DNA of 23,820 nt from DATLGB01 sp035540675 (GCA_035540675.1 DATLGB010000028.1:1-23820), one strand, 5' to 3'; shown: positions 13,991-22,486, numbered from the stretch's first letter. Notes: generated by a model not told the origin, from the sequence alone. Numbers and translations are program-made.

Positions 13991-16411
13991 ATGCTTGACG
14001 CTGCGTTGGCAGCCGACATGGGCGCAAACACCATCCCCAGGCTCGGGGGCGCGCTGCTCGGCGCGCTCGTCCTGAGCAGCCCCGCGCACGCCGCGGACTC
14101 CACCCTCACCGCCCGCGCCGACAAGGCGCGCTCCTGCCTCGCCAAGCTGACGGCTCCCGATGCCGCCGGCGTGGTGCAGCGCCGCGCGACCGCCCCCCGC
14201 CTCGCCTGGTTTCAGGCCCGGCTGAAGGCGCGCACCGGCGACTGGGACCTCGCCGTCTTCGACCGCCGCAGCGGCCGCCTGCTCGGCGGCAGCGCCGGCT
14301 TCGGGGCGATCGAGGTCGCCGGGGTAAAGGCGCGGCCGGGCCAGCGGCTCGTCGTGCAGGCGTGCCGGCGCGACTCGTCCGCCTCGCGCGCGCGGCTGAC
14401 CACGAGCTTCGAGGGCCTCGTGCGCTCGCGCGAGCGCCTGCGGATGGCGCGTGTCTCGGCGCCGCTGGGCGACGAGGCGCGGCGGATGCAGGAGCTCGGC
14501 ATCGACCTGACCGAGCACGGCGGCCCCGGCTTCGTCGACGTGCTGCTGCACGGCGACGACGACGAGCGCCTGCTGCGCGCCGCGGGCTTCGACTTCAAGA
14601 TCATCGTCCACGACGTCAACGCCGCCGCGCGTGCGGCGCTGCGGGCCGGGCGCTCCGGCAACTACGGCAGCCGCACTGCGCTGCCGTCGGGTCGCACCGC
14701 GGCCGACGGCTACCGCGTCCGCGGCGAGTACGAGGCCGACATGAAGCGCCTCGTGGAGGAGAACCCGGGCCTCGTGCGCCCGATCACGCTGCCGGAGAAG
14801 ACGCTCAACGGCACGCCGGTGCACGCGATCGAGATCGCCTCCGACGTTGCCCGCAAGGACGACGGGCGGCCGGTGTTCGTCATGACGGGCGTGCACCACG
14901 CGCGCGAGTGGCCGTCGTCGGAGCACGCGATCGAGTGGGCGTTCGAGCTCGTCGACGGTTACAGGCGCGGCAACGCCGACGTGCGGGCGCTCGTCGAGAA
15001 GACCCGCACGATCGTCGTGCCGATCGTCAACGTCGACGGCTTCGACCTCTCGCGCAGCCTCACGCACGAGATGAAGCGCAAGAACTGCCGCGCGGCGACG
15101 CCGGAGCTGCAGGCCACGCAGGCGTGCAGCGCGCGGGCGTCGAACACCGGCGTCGACCCGAACCGCAACTACAGCGGCCTGTGGGGCGGCGTCGGCGCGA
15201 GCGCGGCGTTCACCAACGAGACCTACCGCGGCGCCGACGGTTTCTCCGAGCCCGAGACGCGCAACGTCCAGTGGCTCGTCTCGACGCGCCACGTCACCGG
15301 CCTGATCACCAACCACACCTACGGCCGGCTCGTGCTGCGCCCGCCGGGCGTGGCGGCGCAGGGCTGGGCGCCGGACGAGCACGCGATGAAGCACCTCGGC
15401 GACTCGATGGCGTCGCACAACGGCTACGCGAGCCAGTACGGCTGGCAGCTCTACGACACCAACGGCACCACCGAGGACTGGTCCTACAACGCGACGGGCG
15501 GCTACGGCTACACGTTCGAGATCGGCGTCACCGGCTTCCACCAGAGCTACCAGGTGCACGTCCTCGACGAGTACCTCGGCACCGGCACGGTGCCGGGCGC
15601 CGGCAAGGGCGGCAACCGGATGGCGTTCTTCCGCATGCTCGAGACGGTCGCCGATCCGGCGCACCACGGCGTTCTCAGCGGGCGGACGCAGCCCAACCGC
15701 GTGCTCGAGCTGACGAAGTCGTTCAAGACGCTGTCGGCGCCGGTGATCGACGGCACGGGCGCGGTGGGCGCCGTGCGCGAGTACGACGACCGGCTCGAGT
15801 CGCGGCTCGCCGTCGGCAAGTCCCGGTCGTTCGAGTGGCACGTCAACCCCTCCACGCGGCCGGCCGTGCGCGGCGGGCGCTACCCGCGCGAGGGCGCCAA
15901 GACGACGCCCGACTTCGCGCTGGCCCCATCGGCGCCGACGGTGCCGGGCAGCGTCGGGGGCGTCGTGTCGGTCAACCATCCGGCGGCGTACCAGGACTTC
16001 CCGTTCACGGTGTCGTCCCAGCACGACAACGGCTACCTGGTGGCCCGCATCGACTGGTCGAACCCCGTCCAGAACGCGAACGCGGCGCAGAACTGGGACC
16101 TCGAGCTGTACCGCAAGCAGGCCGACGGAACCCTCGTGCAGCTGGGCAAGTCGATCAACTCGAACCTCGTGCGGCCGTTCGAGGAGCTCCAGCACACGCA
16201 CGTCGGCGCCGGCGACTACGTCCTGCGGGTCCGCAACGTCAAGGCGGAGAACCCGCTCGGCTACAGCGGCAGCGTGCGCTTCTTCCCGCCCGAGCCGCCG
16301 GAGGCGTACACCCTCACGTGCCGGGACAGCGAGGGCACGATCGTGCGCGTGTCGGAGGTCGTGGTCGGGCGCGGACAGCGGCTGGACATCGGAGACCCGT
16401 GCAAGCGCTAG
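13991..16411 (+). CDS. Secreted M14-family zinc carboxypeptidase
   Basis: An 806-aa exported metallocarboxypeptidase. Signal peptide up to about residue 34 (LGGALLGALVLSSPAHA). A propeptide-like region (35-235) precedes the M14 domain (about 240-560). Zinc ligands are His303 and Glu306 of VHHAREW and His442 of NHTYGRL; DPNRNY (389-394) supplies the Asn/Arg pair that binds the substrate carboxylate; YGYTFEIG gives catalytic Glu510. The C-terminal region (about 660-770, FTVSSQHDNGYLVARIDW) resembles a bacterial pre-peptidase C-terminal or jelly-roll domain. It would trim C-terminal residues from extracellular peptides. ATG 13991 is taken; ATG 14018 also leaves the signal peptide intact, and neither has a good ribosome site. 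A hairpin follows the stop. Confidence 0.92.
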   Translation: MLDAALAADMGANTIPRLGGALLGALVLSSPAHAADSTLTARADKARSCLAKLTAPDAAGVVQRRATAPRLAWFQARLKARTGDWDLAVFDRRSGRLLGGSAGFGAIEVAGVKARPGQRLVVQACRRDSSASRARLTTSFEGLVRSRERLRMARVSAPLGDEARRMQELGIDLTEHGGPGFVDVLLHGDDDERLLRAAGFDFKIIVHDVNAAARAALRAGRSGNYGSRTALPSGRTAADGYRVRGEYEADMKRLVEENPGLVRPITLPEKTLNGTPVHAIEIASDVARKDDGRPVFVMTGVHHAREWPSSEHAIEWAFELVDGYRRGNADVRALVEKTRTIVVPIVNVDGFDLSRSLTHEMKRKNCRAATPELQATQACSARASNTGVDPNRNYSGLWGGVGASAAFTNETYRGADGFSEPETRNVQWLVSTRHVTGLITNHTYGRLVLRPPGVAAQGWAPDEHAMKHLGDSMASHNGYASQYGWQLYDTNGTTEDWSYNATGGYGYTFEIGVTGFHQSYQVHVLDEYLGTGTVPGAGKGGNRMAFFRMLETVADPAHHGVLSGRTQPNRVLELTKSFKTLSAPVIDGTGAVGAVREYDDRLESRLAVGKSRSFEWHVNPSTRPAVRGGRYPREGAKTTPDFALAPSAPTVPGSVGGVVSVNHPAAYQDFPFTVSSQHDNGYLVARIDWSNPVQNANAAQNWDLELYRKQADGTLVQLGKSINSNLVRPFEELQHTHVGAGDYVLRVRNVKAENPLGYSGSVRFFPPEPPEAYTLTCRDSEGTIVRVSEVVVGRGQRLDIGDPCKR

Positions 16412-16414
16412 GCC

Positions 16415-16444
16415 GCTGAGCGCGGCGCGGCGGCGGCGCTCAGC
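16415..16444 (+). terminator. Hairpin after the carboxypeptidase gene
   Basis: Arms GCTGAGCGC (16415-16423) and GCGCTCAGC (16436-16444) pair perfectly over 9 bp with a 12-nt GC-rich loop, three bases after the TAG stop. No U-tract follows, so it may be an mRNA-stabilising or weak terminating stem. Confidence 0.5.
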
Positions 16445-16572
16445 CGCCGCCGCCCGCCGCCGGCCCCAGGCCGTGGCGGCGCATGACTGCGCGACGGCCG
16501 CGCGGTGATCGGCGCCTGACGCCGCAGCGCGCCGCACCGCAGTTTTCCCGGTTGCCGTGCGTTGACTCCCCC

Positions 16573-18231
16573 ATGGCCCGAACCTTCCGCCGGCTGATCC
16601 CCGCCCTCGCCCTCCTGGCCGTCGCCGCGCCTTCCGCTTCCGCGCAGGCGCCGCTGGCGGGCACCGGCGAGAACATCCAGCCCATCTCCCGCGTCCAGAT
16701 GGCCCACCCGAACGAGGTCGAGCTCGCGGGTGACTGGGCCTTCGTCTCCAACGACTTCTACGGCATGACGATCGTCAACATCGCCGATCCGACCAAGCCG
16801 TTCATCGAGGGCGAGTGGAAGTGCGAGGCCGGCTGGGGCGACATCGACCTGTCGCCCGACGCGAACCTCGCGTTCCTCACCAACGCCCACGGAAGCGAGT
16901 GCACCGACGACGAAGGCGGCACGTGGGTGGCGATCGTCGACATCTCCGACAAGAAGAACCCGAAGCTGATCGGGACGATCCCGCACAGCGACGAGATCAC
17001 CTACGTCCACACCGCCACGCTCGACAACAACCTGCTCTACCTCAACCCGCAGGTGCTCGCGGGCGTGCTGCCCAGCGGCGAGGCGGCGGTGCCGAGGATG
17101 CCGGTCTACGACGTCTCCGACCCGCGCAACCCGGTGCTCAAGACCATCATCGAGAAGCGGAGCCCCGGCTTCGCGCACGACAGCTACGTCGACCACCGTC
17201 CCGACGGGAAGACGCTGCTGTACGCCGGCTCGGTCCACAGCTCCGACGTCTTCGACGTCACCGACCCGATGCAGCCGGAGCTGCTGCAGGAGGTCTACTC
17301 GCCGGAGATCACGATCTCCCATGACGTCCAGCCCAACCACAACCGCGAGATCATCGTCGTCGACGACGAGGGCGCGGCGGGCGGCCAGCTCGAGGAGGAC
17401 GTCTCGGTCTGCGGTCGCTTCGGCGGGCCCGGCCCGGCGGCGGTCGACTCCGGCTCGGTCCACTTCTACGAGGCGGCGCCGGACGGCACCTTCGCCAACG
17501 GCGGCCTCGTGGAGCTCGGGTCCTGGAACGCGCCGGCCAACGCCAACGAGGGCGCGTGCGTCGCGCACGTGTTCTGGCAGGCGCCGGACGAGAACCGCCT
17601 GACGCAGGCCTACTACCGGATGGGCGCGTTCGTCCTCGACTACGAGGATCCGGCCGCCCCGAAGATGCTCGGGTCCTTCACGGCCGAGGGCGGCTCGAAC
17701 TACTGGTCGGTCAAGCCCCACCGCGGCTACCTGTTCGCGACCTCGCAGGACTACGACGCGCTCGACATCATGCGCTACACCGGCGAGGGCGGCACGCGCT
17801 GGCCGACCACCTCCGGGCCGGCCGAGATCCAGCGGGCCGCGCGCCAGGGCGTGCCGTACAAGCCGATCACCAACGGCGGCCAGCCCGTCCCGACGCAGCC
17901 GCTGCCGCCGACCGGGGGTGCCGACGAGCGGGCGATCGGGCGCATCCGCTTCGTGGCGAAGCTCAAGAAGGTCCCGGGCCGCCGCGGCCGCAAGACCCGC
18001 ATCACCTTCACCTTCCGCGACTCGAAGGGCAAGAAGGTCGGCCGGGCGTCGGTGCGCAAGCCGGCCGCCAAGCGGGCCAAGGTGCGCATCTTCGGCGGCG
18101 CCGTCGCCGGCACCTACCGCTGGACGGCCAAGGCCGGCAAGCGCACGCTCGGCCGCGGCAAGATCCGCGTCAAGAAGGCCGACAACATGACGCTGGCGCC
18201 GAACAAGCGCCTGTCGGTCGCCGCCCGGTAG
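16573..18231 (+). CDS. Secreted LVIVD-repeat propeller protein with basic C-terminal domain
   Basis: A 552-aa exported protein. Signal peptide 1-25 (LIPALALLAVAAPSASA). Residues about 30-430 hold LVIVD-type repeats such as MTIVNIADPTKPFIEGEW, VAIVDISDKKNPKLIGT, MPVYDVSDPRNPVLKTI and SSDVFDVTDPMQPELL, forming a predicted beta-propeller. Histidine-rich loops (ITYVHTATLD, ISHDVQPNHNRE) could bind metal, but this is inference. After a Pro-rich linker (about 440) comes a roughly 100-aa Lys/Arg-rich Ig-like tail (RGRKTRITFTFRDSKGKKVG), a tail type I associate with Solirubrobacterales surface proteins. No catalytic motif. ATG 16573 gives a clean signal peptide; TTGACT lies 5 nt upstream, no Shine-Dalgarno. 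A strong terminator follows. Confidence 0.85.
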   Translation: MARTFRRLIPALALLAVAAPSASAQAPLAGTGENIQPISRVQMAHPNEVELAGDWAFVSNDFYGMTIVNIADPTKPFIEGEWKCEAGWGDIDLSPDANLAFLTNAHGSECTDDEGGTWVAIVDISDKKNPKLIGTIPHSDEITYVHTATLDNNLLYLNPQVLAGVLPSGEAAVPRMPVYDVSDPRNPVLKTIIEKRSPGFAHDSYVDHRPDGKTLLYAGSVHSSDVFDVTDPMQPELLQEVYSPEITISHDVQPNHNREIIVVDDEGAAGGQLEEDVSVCGRFGGPGPAAVDSGSVHFYEAAPDGTFANGGLVELGSWNAPANANEGACVAHVFWQAPDENRLTQAYYRMGAFVLDYEDPAAPKMLGSFTAEGGSNYWSVKPHRGYLFATSQDYDALDIMRYTGEGGTRWPTTSGPAEIQRAARQGVPYKPITNGGQPVPTQPLPPTGGADERAIGRIRFVAKLKKVPGRRGRKTRITFTFRDSKGKKVGRASVRKPAAKRAKVRIFGGAVAGTYRWTAKAGKRTLGRGKIRVKKADNMTLAPNKRLSVAAR

Positions 18232-18257
18232 CGGCCACCCCACGGTTCGAGCAGGTC

Positions 18258-18287
18258 ACGAGGGCCCCGCTGCGGCGGGGCCCTCGT
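18258..18287 (+). terminator. Strong rho-independent-type terminator after the LVIVD gene
   Basis: Perfect 13-bp stem ACGAGGGCCCCGC (18258-18270) / GCGGGGCCCTCGT (18275-18287) with a TGCG tetraloop, 27 nt past the stop codon, followed by CGTTTCGCC. Best terminator in the window. Confidence 0.85.
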
Positions 18288-18401
18288 CGTTTCGCCTCCG
18301 CTACCGCGACCGCCGCGGCGCCGACCACGCCTGCCCCAGCACCGACGGCCGCACCCACCACCCGGCACGCCCGCCGCGAGCTTCTTCTTAATCCGCTTGC
18401 T

Positions 18402-18454
18402 CAGAGCAACTTCATGAAGCGGCACAGAGCAAGTTCATGAAGCAGCACAGAGCC
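18402..18454. repeat. Tandem 23-bp direct repeat with palindromic core, 2.3 copies
   Basis: Two adjacent 23-bp units (18402-18424 and 18425-18447) differ at only three positions and are followed by a third partial unit (CAGAGCC, 18448-18454). Each contains the palindrome TTCATGAA; in the first unit it extends to CTTCATGAAG. The 23-bp period places the palindromes about two helical turns apart. They lie in the 255-bp stretch between convergent genes, where no other gene is seen. Confidence 0.75.
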
Positions 18455-18460
18455 GACGGG

Positions 18461-18496
18461 GGTGGAGTCGGCGCGCCCGGGGGCGTCTACTCCACC
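18461..18496 (-). terminator. Hairpin over the DUF305 stop codon
   Basis: Perfect arms GGTGGAGT (18461-18468) and ACTCCACC (18489-18496), with an inner CGCCC/GGGCG pairing possible. On the minus strand it spans the end and stop (18487-18489) of the DUF305 gene, so it could terminate that operon. No U-tract. Confidence 0.45.
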
Positions 18497-19173
18497 GGAT
18501 GGGCTTGGCTGTGGTCGCCGTCGGAGTCGCCGTGCGTTCTCGGGTGCTCCTGCGGCAGGGCGCTGCCGTACTCGCGCTCGCGGAAGTCGTTCATGGCGTC
18601 GATCTCGCGCTGCTGGGCGCCGATGATCGCCTGGGCGAGCGCCTTGAGCTCGGGGTTCTCGCCGCGCGCGAGCTCGGCTTGGGCCATGGCGATCGCGCCC
18701 TGGTGGTGCGGGATCATCATGTCGACGAAGGCGCGGTCGAACGGCTCGGCGTCCCGCAGGTCGGCCGGATCGTCGTCCATGCCCTGCATGTGGTCGGGCA
18801 CCCCGAGGTCACCGATCGCCACCCCGTCGCGCTCGAGCTGGGCGTCGATGCGGCGCAGCGTCTCGATCTCCGCCTGCTGGGTCCGGATGATGTCGGCGGC
18901 GAGCCCGCGGACGAACCCGCTCTGCGCGCGCTCGCGGGCGATCCGGGCCATCTCGACCGCCGACTCGTGGTGCGGGATCATCGCGGCGGCGAACGCGCGG
19001 TCGACGCCGGCGCCCGCGCCCGCCACCGCGGACCCGTGGTTGCCCTGGCGGTGGTCGCCCCCGCCGTCCGCGCCGGCGCCCGCCCCCGCGCCGCCTCCGC
19101 ACGCGGACAGCGCGACGGCGCAGAGCAGGAGGACGCAGGTGACGAGCGAGCGGCAAGGGCGCGACAGAGGCAT
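18487..19173 (-). CDS. DUF305 lipoprotein with two His-motif repeats
   Basis: A 228-aa lipoprotein. The lipobox is LSACGG after a hydrophobic LVTCVLLLCAVA, so it is anchored outside the membrane. The mature protein starts with a Gly/His-rich linker (GGGDHRQGNHG) and has two DUF305 halves with the family motif: MIPHHESAVEMA and MMIPHHQGAIAMAQ. The C-terminus is again His/Asp-rich (HGDSDGDHSQAH). DUF305 proteins are ferritin-like helical bundles frequently linked to copper or other metal genes; direct function is unproven. ATG 19173 is chosen for the compact signal peptide; ATG 19200, overlapping the upstream stop as ATGA, is an alternative that would add nine residues. Last gene of a three-gene operon. 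Confidence 0.88.
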   Translation of the reverse strand: MPLSRPCRSLVTCVLLLCAVALSACGGGAGAGAGADGGGDHRQGNHGSAVAGAGAGVDRAFAAAMIPHHESAVEMARIARERAQSGFVRGLAADIIRTQQAEIETLRRIDAQLERDGVAIGDLGVPDHMQGMDDDPADLRDAEPFDRAFVDMMIPHHQGAIAMAQAELARGENPELKALAQAIIGAQQREIDAMNDFREREYGSALPQEHPRTHGDSDGDHSQAHPVE

Positions 19174-19196
19174 GCCCTCAGTATGCGGCCACCCCG

Positions 19197-19715
19197 TCAT
19201 GCGGCGCCGCGCGCCCGCAACGCCCGCTGGCGCCGCCAGCCGTGGCGGGTGAGGCCGGCCGGCTTGTGGATCGCGAGCGCGGTGGCCGCCAGCAGCAGCA
19301 CGATCGCCGCGGCGGCGTGCAGGACGAAGCTCGGCGAGCGCATCGCGTCCAGGTCGGCACCCGCGGCGGCCACGCCCGCCACGTGGTCGACCGTCCGCAG
19401 GTACACCAGCAGCACGAGCGTGGCCACCACCGTGATCACGAGCTTCACCACCACCCAGTAGTGGCGGATGAGGCCCCACGACGTGATGAGCGACTCGATG
19501 ACCCCGGTCGCGAGCGCCGCGATCGCGAGCGGCACGATCGCGTACCGCGCCAGCGGCTCCGACGCGAGGTAGACGCCCCGCACCAGGTCCGGGTCCCGGC
19601 TGGTGAGCCCCACGATCGCGAGCACGAGGAACGCCGTGAGCGCGCCGAGCCAGCCCACGGACGCCACCACGTGCGCCGTCAGCGCCAGCCTCCGCAGCGG
19701 CGCGCGCGCCGTCAC
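19197..19715 (-). CDS. CopD/DUF2269-like integral membrane protein
   Basis: A 172-aa membrane protein with four predicted helices: LALTAHVVASVGWLGALTAF with following hydrophobic residues, YAIVPLAIAALATGVIESL, WVVVKLVITVVATLVLLVYL and SFVLHAAAAIVLLLAATALA. His in AHVVASVGWLGA, plus HYWVVVK and VLHAA, match the conserved His pattern of CopD/DUF2269 proteins, a family that includes copper-uptake and haem-like membrane proteins. Metal transport is inference. Start GTG 19715 overlaps the upstream stop (GTGA), and its own stop overlaps a possible DUF305 start (ATGA), so the three genes are tightly coupled. Confidence 0.75.
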   Translation of the reverse strand: MTARAPLRRLALTAHVVASVGWLGALTAFLVLAIVGLTSRDPDLVRGVYLASEPLARYAIVPLAIAALATGVIESLITSWGLIRHYWVVVKLVITVVATLVLLVYLRTVDHVAGVAAAGADLDAMRSPSFVLHAAAAIVLLLAATALAIHKPAGLTRHGWRRQRALRARGAA

Positions 19716-19921
19716 GGCTGCTTGCCGTGGTCCACGCCGGGCGGCGGCCGGTGCTCGCCCGCCTCCCCACCACCGCCACCGAGGTGCCGCTGCGGCCCGT
19801 GGTCGGACCCCACGAGCAGCGCGACGACGACCAGCACGAGCGCTGCGGCGGCGAGCGCCGCCGTGATCTTGACCCAGCGCGGGCGCGGTGGCGGCCGGTC
19901 GTCGTGCAGAGGCGCAGACAT
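19712..19921 (-). CDS. Small single-pass membrane protein with His-rich tail
   Basis: A 69-aa protein: a short basic cytoplasmic head (MSAPLHDDRPPPRPRWVK), one membrane helix (ITAALAAAALVLVVVALLVG), and a 28-residue outside tail rich in Gly and His (SDHGPQRHLGGGGG, EHRPPPGVDHGKQP) with four histidines. I do not recognise the family. The tail suits weak metal binding, which fits the neighbours, but this is inference. ATG 19921 is preferred to an in-frame ATG at 19939, which would lie upstream of the -10. First gene of the operon. Confidence 0.68.
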   Translation of the reverse strand: MSAPLHDDRPPPRPRWVKITAALAAAALVLVVVALLVGSDHGPQRHLGGGGGEAGEHRPPPGVDHGKQP

Positions 19922-19985
19922 GCCTTTACGATACAGCATGTCTCGCGAAGCGACGCCATGTCGCGGTGGGCCGTATCATCGGGCG
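19922..19985. promoter_or_regulatory. Symmetric divergent promoters between His-tail operon and TetR gene
   Basis: Minus strand -10 TATCGT (19928-19933), 6 nt from ATG 19921; plus strand -10 TATCAT (19974-19979), 6 nt from GTG 19986. With 17-nt spacers both -35 boxes fall on the same six bases (19951-19956), though those match the consensus poorly. The space between holds TCGC-GAA-GCGA (19942-19952) and a repeated CATGTC (19938, 19958). This is a natural place for the TetR protein to control both directions. Confidence 0.5.
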
Positions 19986-20567
19986 GTGCCCAAGCTGTGG
20001 GAGCACACGATCGAGGCGCATCGGCGCAGCGTGAGCGACGCCGTCCTGGATGCCGCCGGCGCCCTCGCCGCCGAGCGCGGGCTGCGCGGCGTGACGATGT
20101 CGGCCGTCGCCGAGCGCACCGGCATCGGCCGGGCGACGCTGTACCGCTACTTCCCCGACCTCGACGCGCTCCTGGAAGCCTGGCACCGCCGCCAGGTGGG
20201 GCAGCACCTCGAGCGGCTCGACGCCCTGCGCGCCCAGCCTGGCGATGCCGCCGAGCGACTGCTACGCGTGCTCGACGGCTACGCGCGGCTCGCCCGCGGC
20301 GCGGCAGGCCGCGAGGGCGGCGCCGGGCCGTCGGCGCTGCTGCACGCCGGCGAGCACGTCCGGCACGCGGAACGCCACGTCCGCGCGATCCTGCGCGACG
20401 TCCTGGCGGAGGCGCGCGCCGCGGGCGCGATCCGCGGCGACATCCCGGCCGACGAGCTCGCGACGTACTGCCTGCACGCGCTCGCGGCGGCGGCCGCCGC
20501 GCCCTCACAGGCCGCCGCGCGCCGCCTGGTGGAGGCGACGCTCGACGGCCTGCGCTTCCGGCGCTGA
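19986..20567 (+). CDS. TetR/AcrR-family transcriptional regulator
   Basis: A 193-aa regulator. The N-terminal helix-turn-helix (about residues 12-60) reads VSDAVLDAAGALAAERGLRG, then VTMSAVAERTGIGRATLYRYFPDLDALLEAW, the standard TetR recognition helix with LYRYF. The Ala/Arg-rich C-terminal helical domain (about 65-193) binds ligand and dimerises. Start GTG 19986 is inferred from frame and the leaderless promoter. It is divergent from the His-tail/CopD-like/DUF305 operon, which it probably controls together with itself; ligand unknown. Its stop is 10 nt from the stop of the convergent peroxiredoxin gene. Confidence 0.93.
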   Translation: MPKLWEHTIEAHRRSVSDAVLDAAGALAAERGLRGVTMSAVAERTGIGRATLYRYFPDLDALLEAWHRRQVGQHLERLDALRAQPGDAAERLLRVLDGYARLARGAAGREGGAGPSALLHAGEHVRHAERHVRAILRDVLAEARAAGAIRGDIPADELATYCLHALAAAAAAPSQAAARRLVEATLDGLRFRR

Positions 20568-20577
20568 CGCGCAGCCC

Positions 20578-21237
<660 letters not shown>

Positions 21238-21298
21238 GGTCGGTCTCGACCTCCGTCAGATGCCTGCAGAAGAATGGCCCTAAAGGCTAGCCGGTTTA

Positions 21299-21313
21299 CG
21301 GGGATTCTCCCCG
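21299..21313 (-). terminator. Short hairpin between LuxR and peroxiredoxin genes
   Basis: CGGGGA (21299-21304) and TCCCCG (21308-21313) with a 3-nt loop, 28 nt past the LuxR stop and about 60 nt before the peroxiredoxin start. Could be a weak terminator or part of the peroxiredoxin control region. Confidence 0.3.
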
Positions 21314-21340
21314 CGGGCTGGCACAGCGGGACGCCGGAGC

Positions 21341-22480
21341 TCAGCGGACGGCCGCCGGGCGCCCCGCCTGATCGAGCGGCGCGCCCTCGAGCATCCCCGG
21401 TAGGTAATCGTCGTAGAAGACGCGCGCCCGCAGCTCGCGGCGGCTGCGCGCGCCCGTCTTGTCGAAGATCGCCTTGAGGTGGTCGCGCACCGTCCACGGC
21501 GATACGAACAGGCGGTCGGCGATCGTCTTCGTGTCGAGCCCGGCGGCCACGAGGCCGGCCACCTCGCGCTCCCGCGCCGTCAGGCCGTAGCTCTCCAGTC
21601 GCAGCGGCGCCGCGTCCTCCCCCGCCGTCCGCTGGATGACGACGGCGACGCGACCCGCCGGGCGCCCCTCCGGCAGCGACGCGTAGAGCGACAGCCAGCC
21701 GTCGCGCGTCGGCACGTGCACGGCCGGCGGCTCGCCCCCGCGGCGGCCGGCGCGCGCGGCCGCGGCCACCGCGAGCACCGGCATCGGCAGGGCGAGCGAC
21801 CCGCCCCCGCGCGCCAGCGGCTCGAGCAGGCGGCGCGCCTGCGGCGTGAGGAGCTCGACCTCGTCGCCGCGGCCGAGCACGACCATGCCGGGCGCGTCCT
21901 CGTCGAAGGGCTGCCGTGCGGCGTCCGCACGGATCGCGTCGCGGAGCCCCTCGGCGATCGGCCGCGACAGCCGAGCCATCAGGCGCGCCTCGTCGCGCGT
22001 GAAGTCGCCGCGGCCGGCGCTGCGGTGGAACACGACGCAACCCCACGCGCGCCCGCGCGTGACCAGCGCCGCGCGCATCTCGAACGGCATGTCCCGCGGC
22101 CCCAGCCACTCGCTGAAGCGCGGGCTGCGCTCCGGCCGCCCGCGCGTCGCCTCGCTGAGGATCCCCACCGGCGCGCGGCGGCGCGCGAGCGCGGCGAACG
22201 CGTTGTAGTCGTCGCGCTCGTACTCGCTGGCAAGAACGGTCCGCGCCACGTCCGCCTCCGTCTCGGGCGTCATGAAGCCGCCCGCCAGCAGCTCCTCGGG
22301 GTGCGCCGTCGTCAGCAGCAGCGTCTCGGGGTCGAGCGCATGCCAGCAGGCGGCGTCGAAGTCGAACGCGCGCCGCAACCGCGCGGCCAGCTCGCGGTGG
22401 TACTCCTCGCGCGGGAGGGCACGGCCCGCCAGCACGTGCACCTCCGCCACGAGGCGGTTCGCATCCCACCGGCCGGACAT
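21341..22480 (-). CDS. LuxR-family regulator with GAF-like sensor domain
   Basis: A 379-aa regulator. Residues about 20-190 look like a GAF-type sensor (FDAACWHALDPETLLLTTAH, later FEMRAALVTRGRAWGCVVFH and DFTRDEARLMARLSRPIAEG). A second sensor-like segment follows (about 205-295, GMVVLGRGDEVELLTPQARR). The C-terminus (about 308-370) is a LuxR helix-turn-helix: YGLTAREREVAGLVAAGLDT, then KTIADRLFVSPWTVRDHLKA. No phosphoacceptor receiver domain. The signal is unknown; the neighbouring peroxiredoxin makes a redox cue possible but unproven. Start ATG 22480 is supported by a promoter 6 nt upstream. Divergent from the 122-aa gene at 22613. Confidence 0.9.
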   Translation of the reverse strand: MSGRWDANRLVAEVHVLAGRALPREEYHRELAARLRRAFDFDAACWHALDPETLLLTTAHPEELLAGGFMTPETEADVARTVLASEYERDDYNAFAALARRRAPVGILSEATRGRPERSPRFSEWLGPRDMPFEMRAALVTRGRAWGCVVFHRSAGRGDFTRDEARLMARLSRPIAEGLRDAIRADAARQPFDEDAPGMVVLGRGDEVELLTPQARRLLEPLARGGGSLALPMPVLAVAAAARAGRRGGEPPAVHVPTRDGWLSLYASLPEGRPAGRVAVVIQRTAGEDAAPLRLESYGLTAREREVAGLVAAGLDTKTIADRLFVSPWTVRDHLKAIFDKTGARSRRELRARVFYDDYLPGMLEGAPLDQAGRPAAVR

Positions 22481-22486
22481 GCACCG

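Noticed and set aside
13991..14030. Promoter with TTGACG at 13995-14000 for the carboxypeptidase
   Set aside because: No -10 at the right distance, and it would lie inside the coding frame if ATG 13991 is used.
13334..16537. 1067-aa minus-strand open frame opposite the M14 carboxypeptidase
   Set aside because: The translation is Arg/Val/Ala/Asp-rich without motifs, and the plus strand encodes a complete zinc carboxypeptidase with signal peptide.
18402..18454. CRISPR array
   Set aside because: The 23-bp units are directly adjacent with no spacers, and no cas gene is nearby.
18487..20508. 673-aa minus-strand open frame
   Set aside because: Only its last 228 residues (from 19173) are real, the DUF305 lipoprotein. 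The upstream part reads through the CopD-like and TetR genes in wrong frames.
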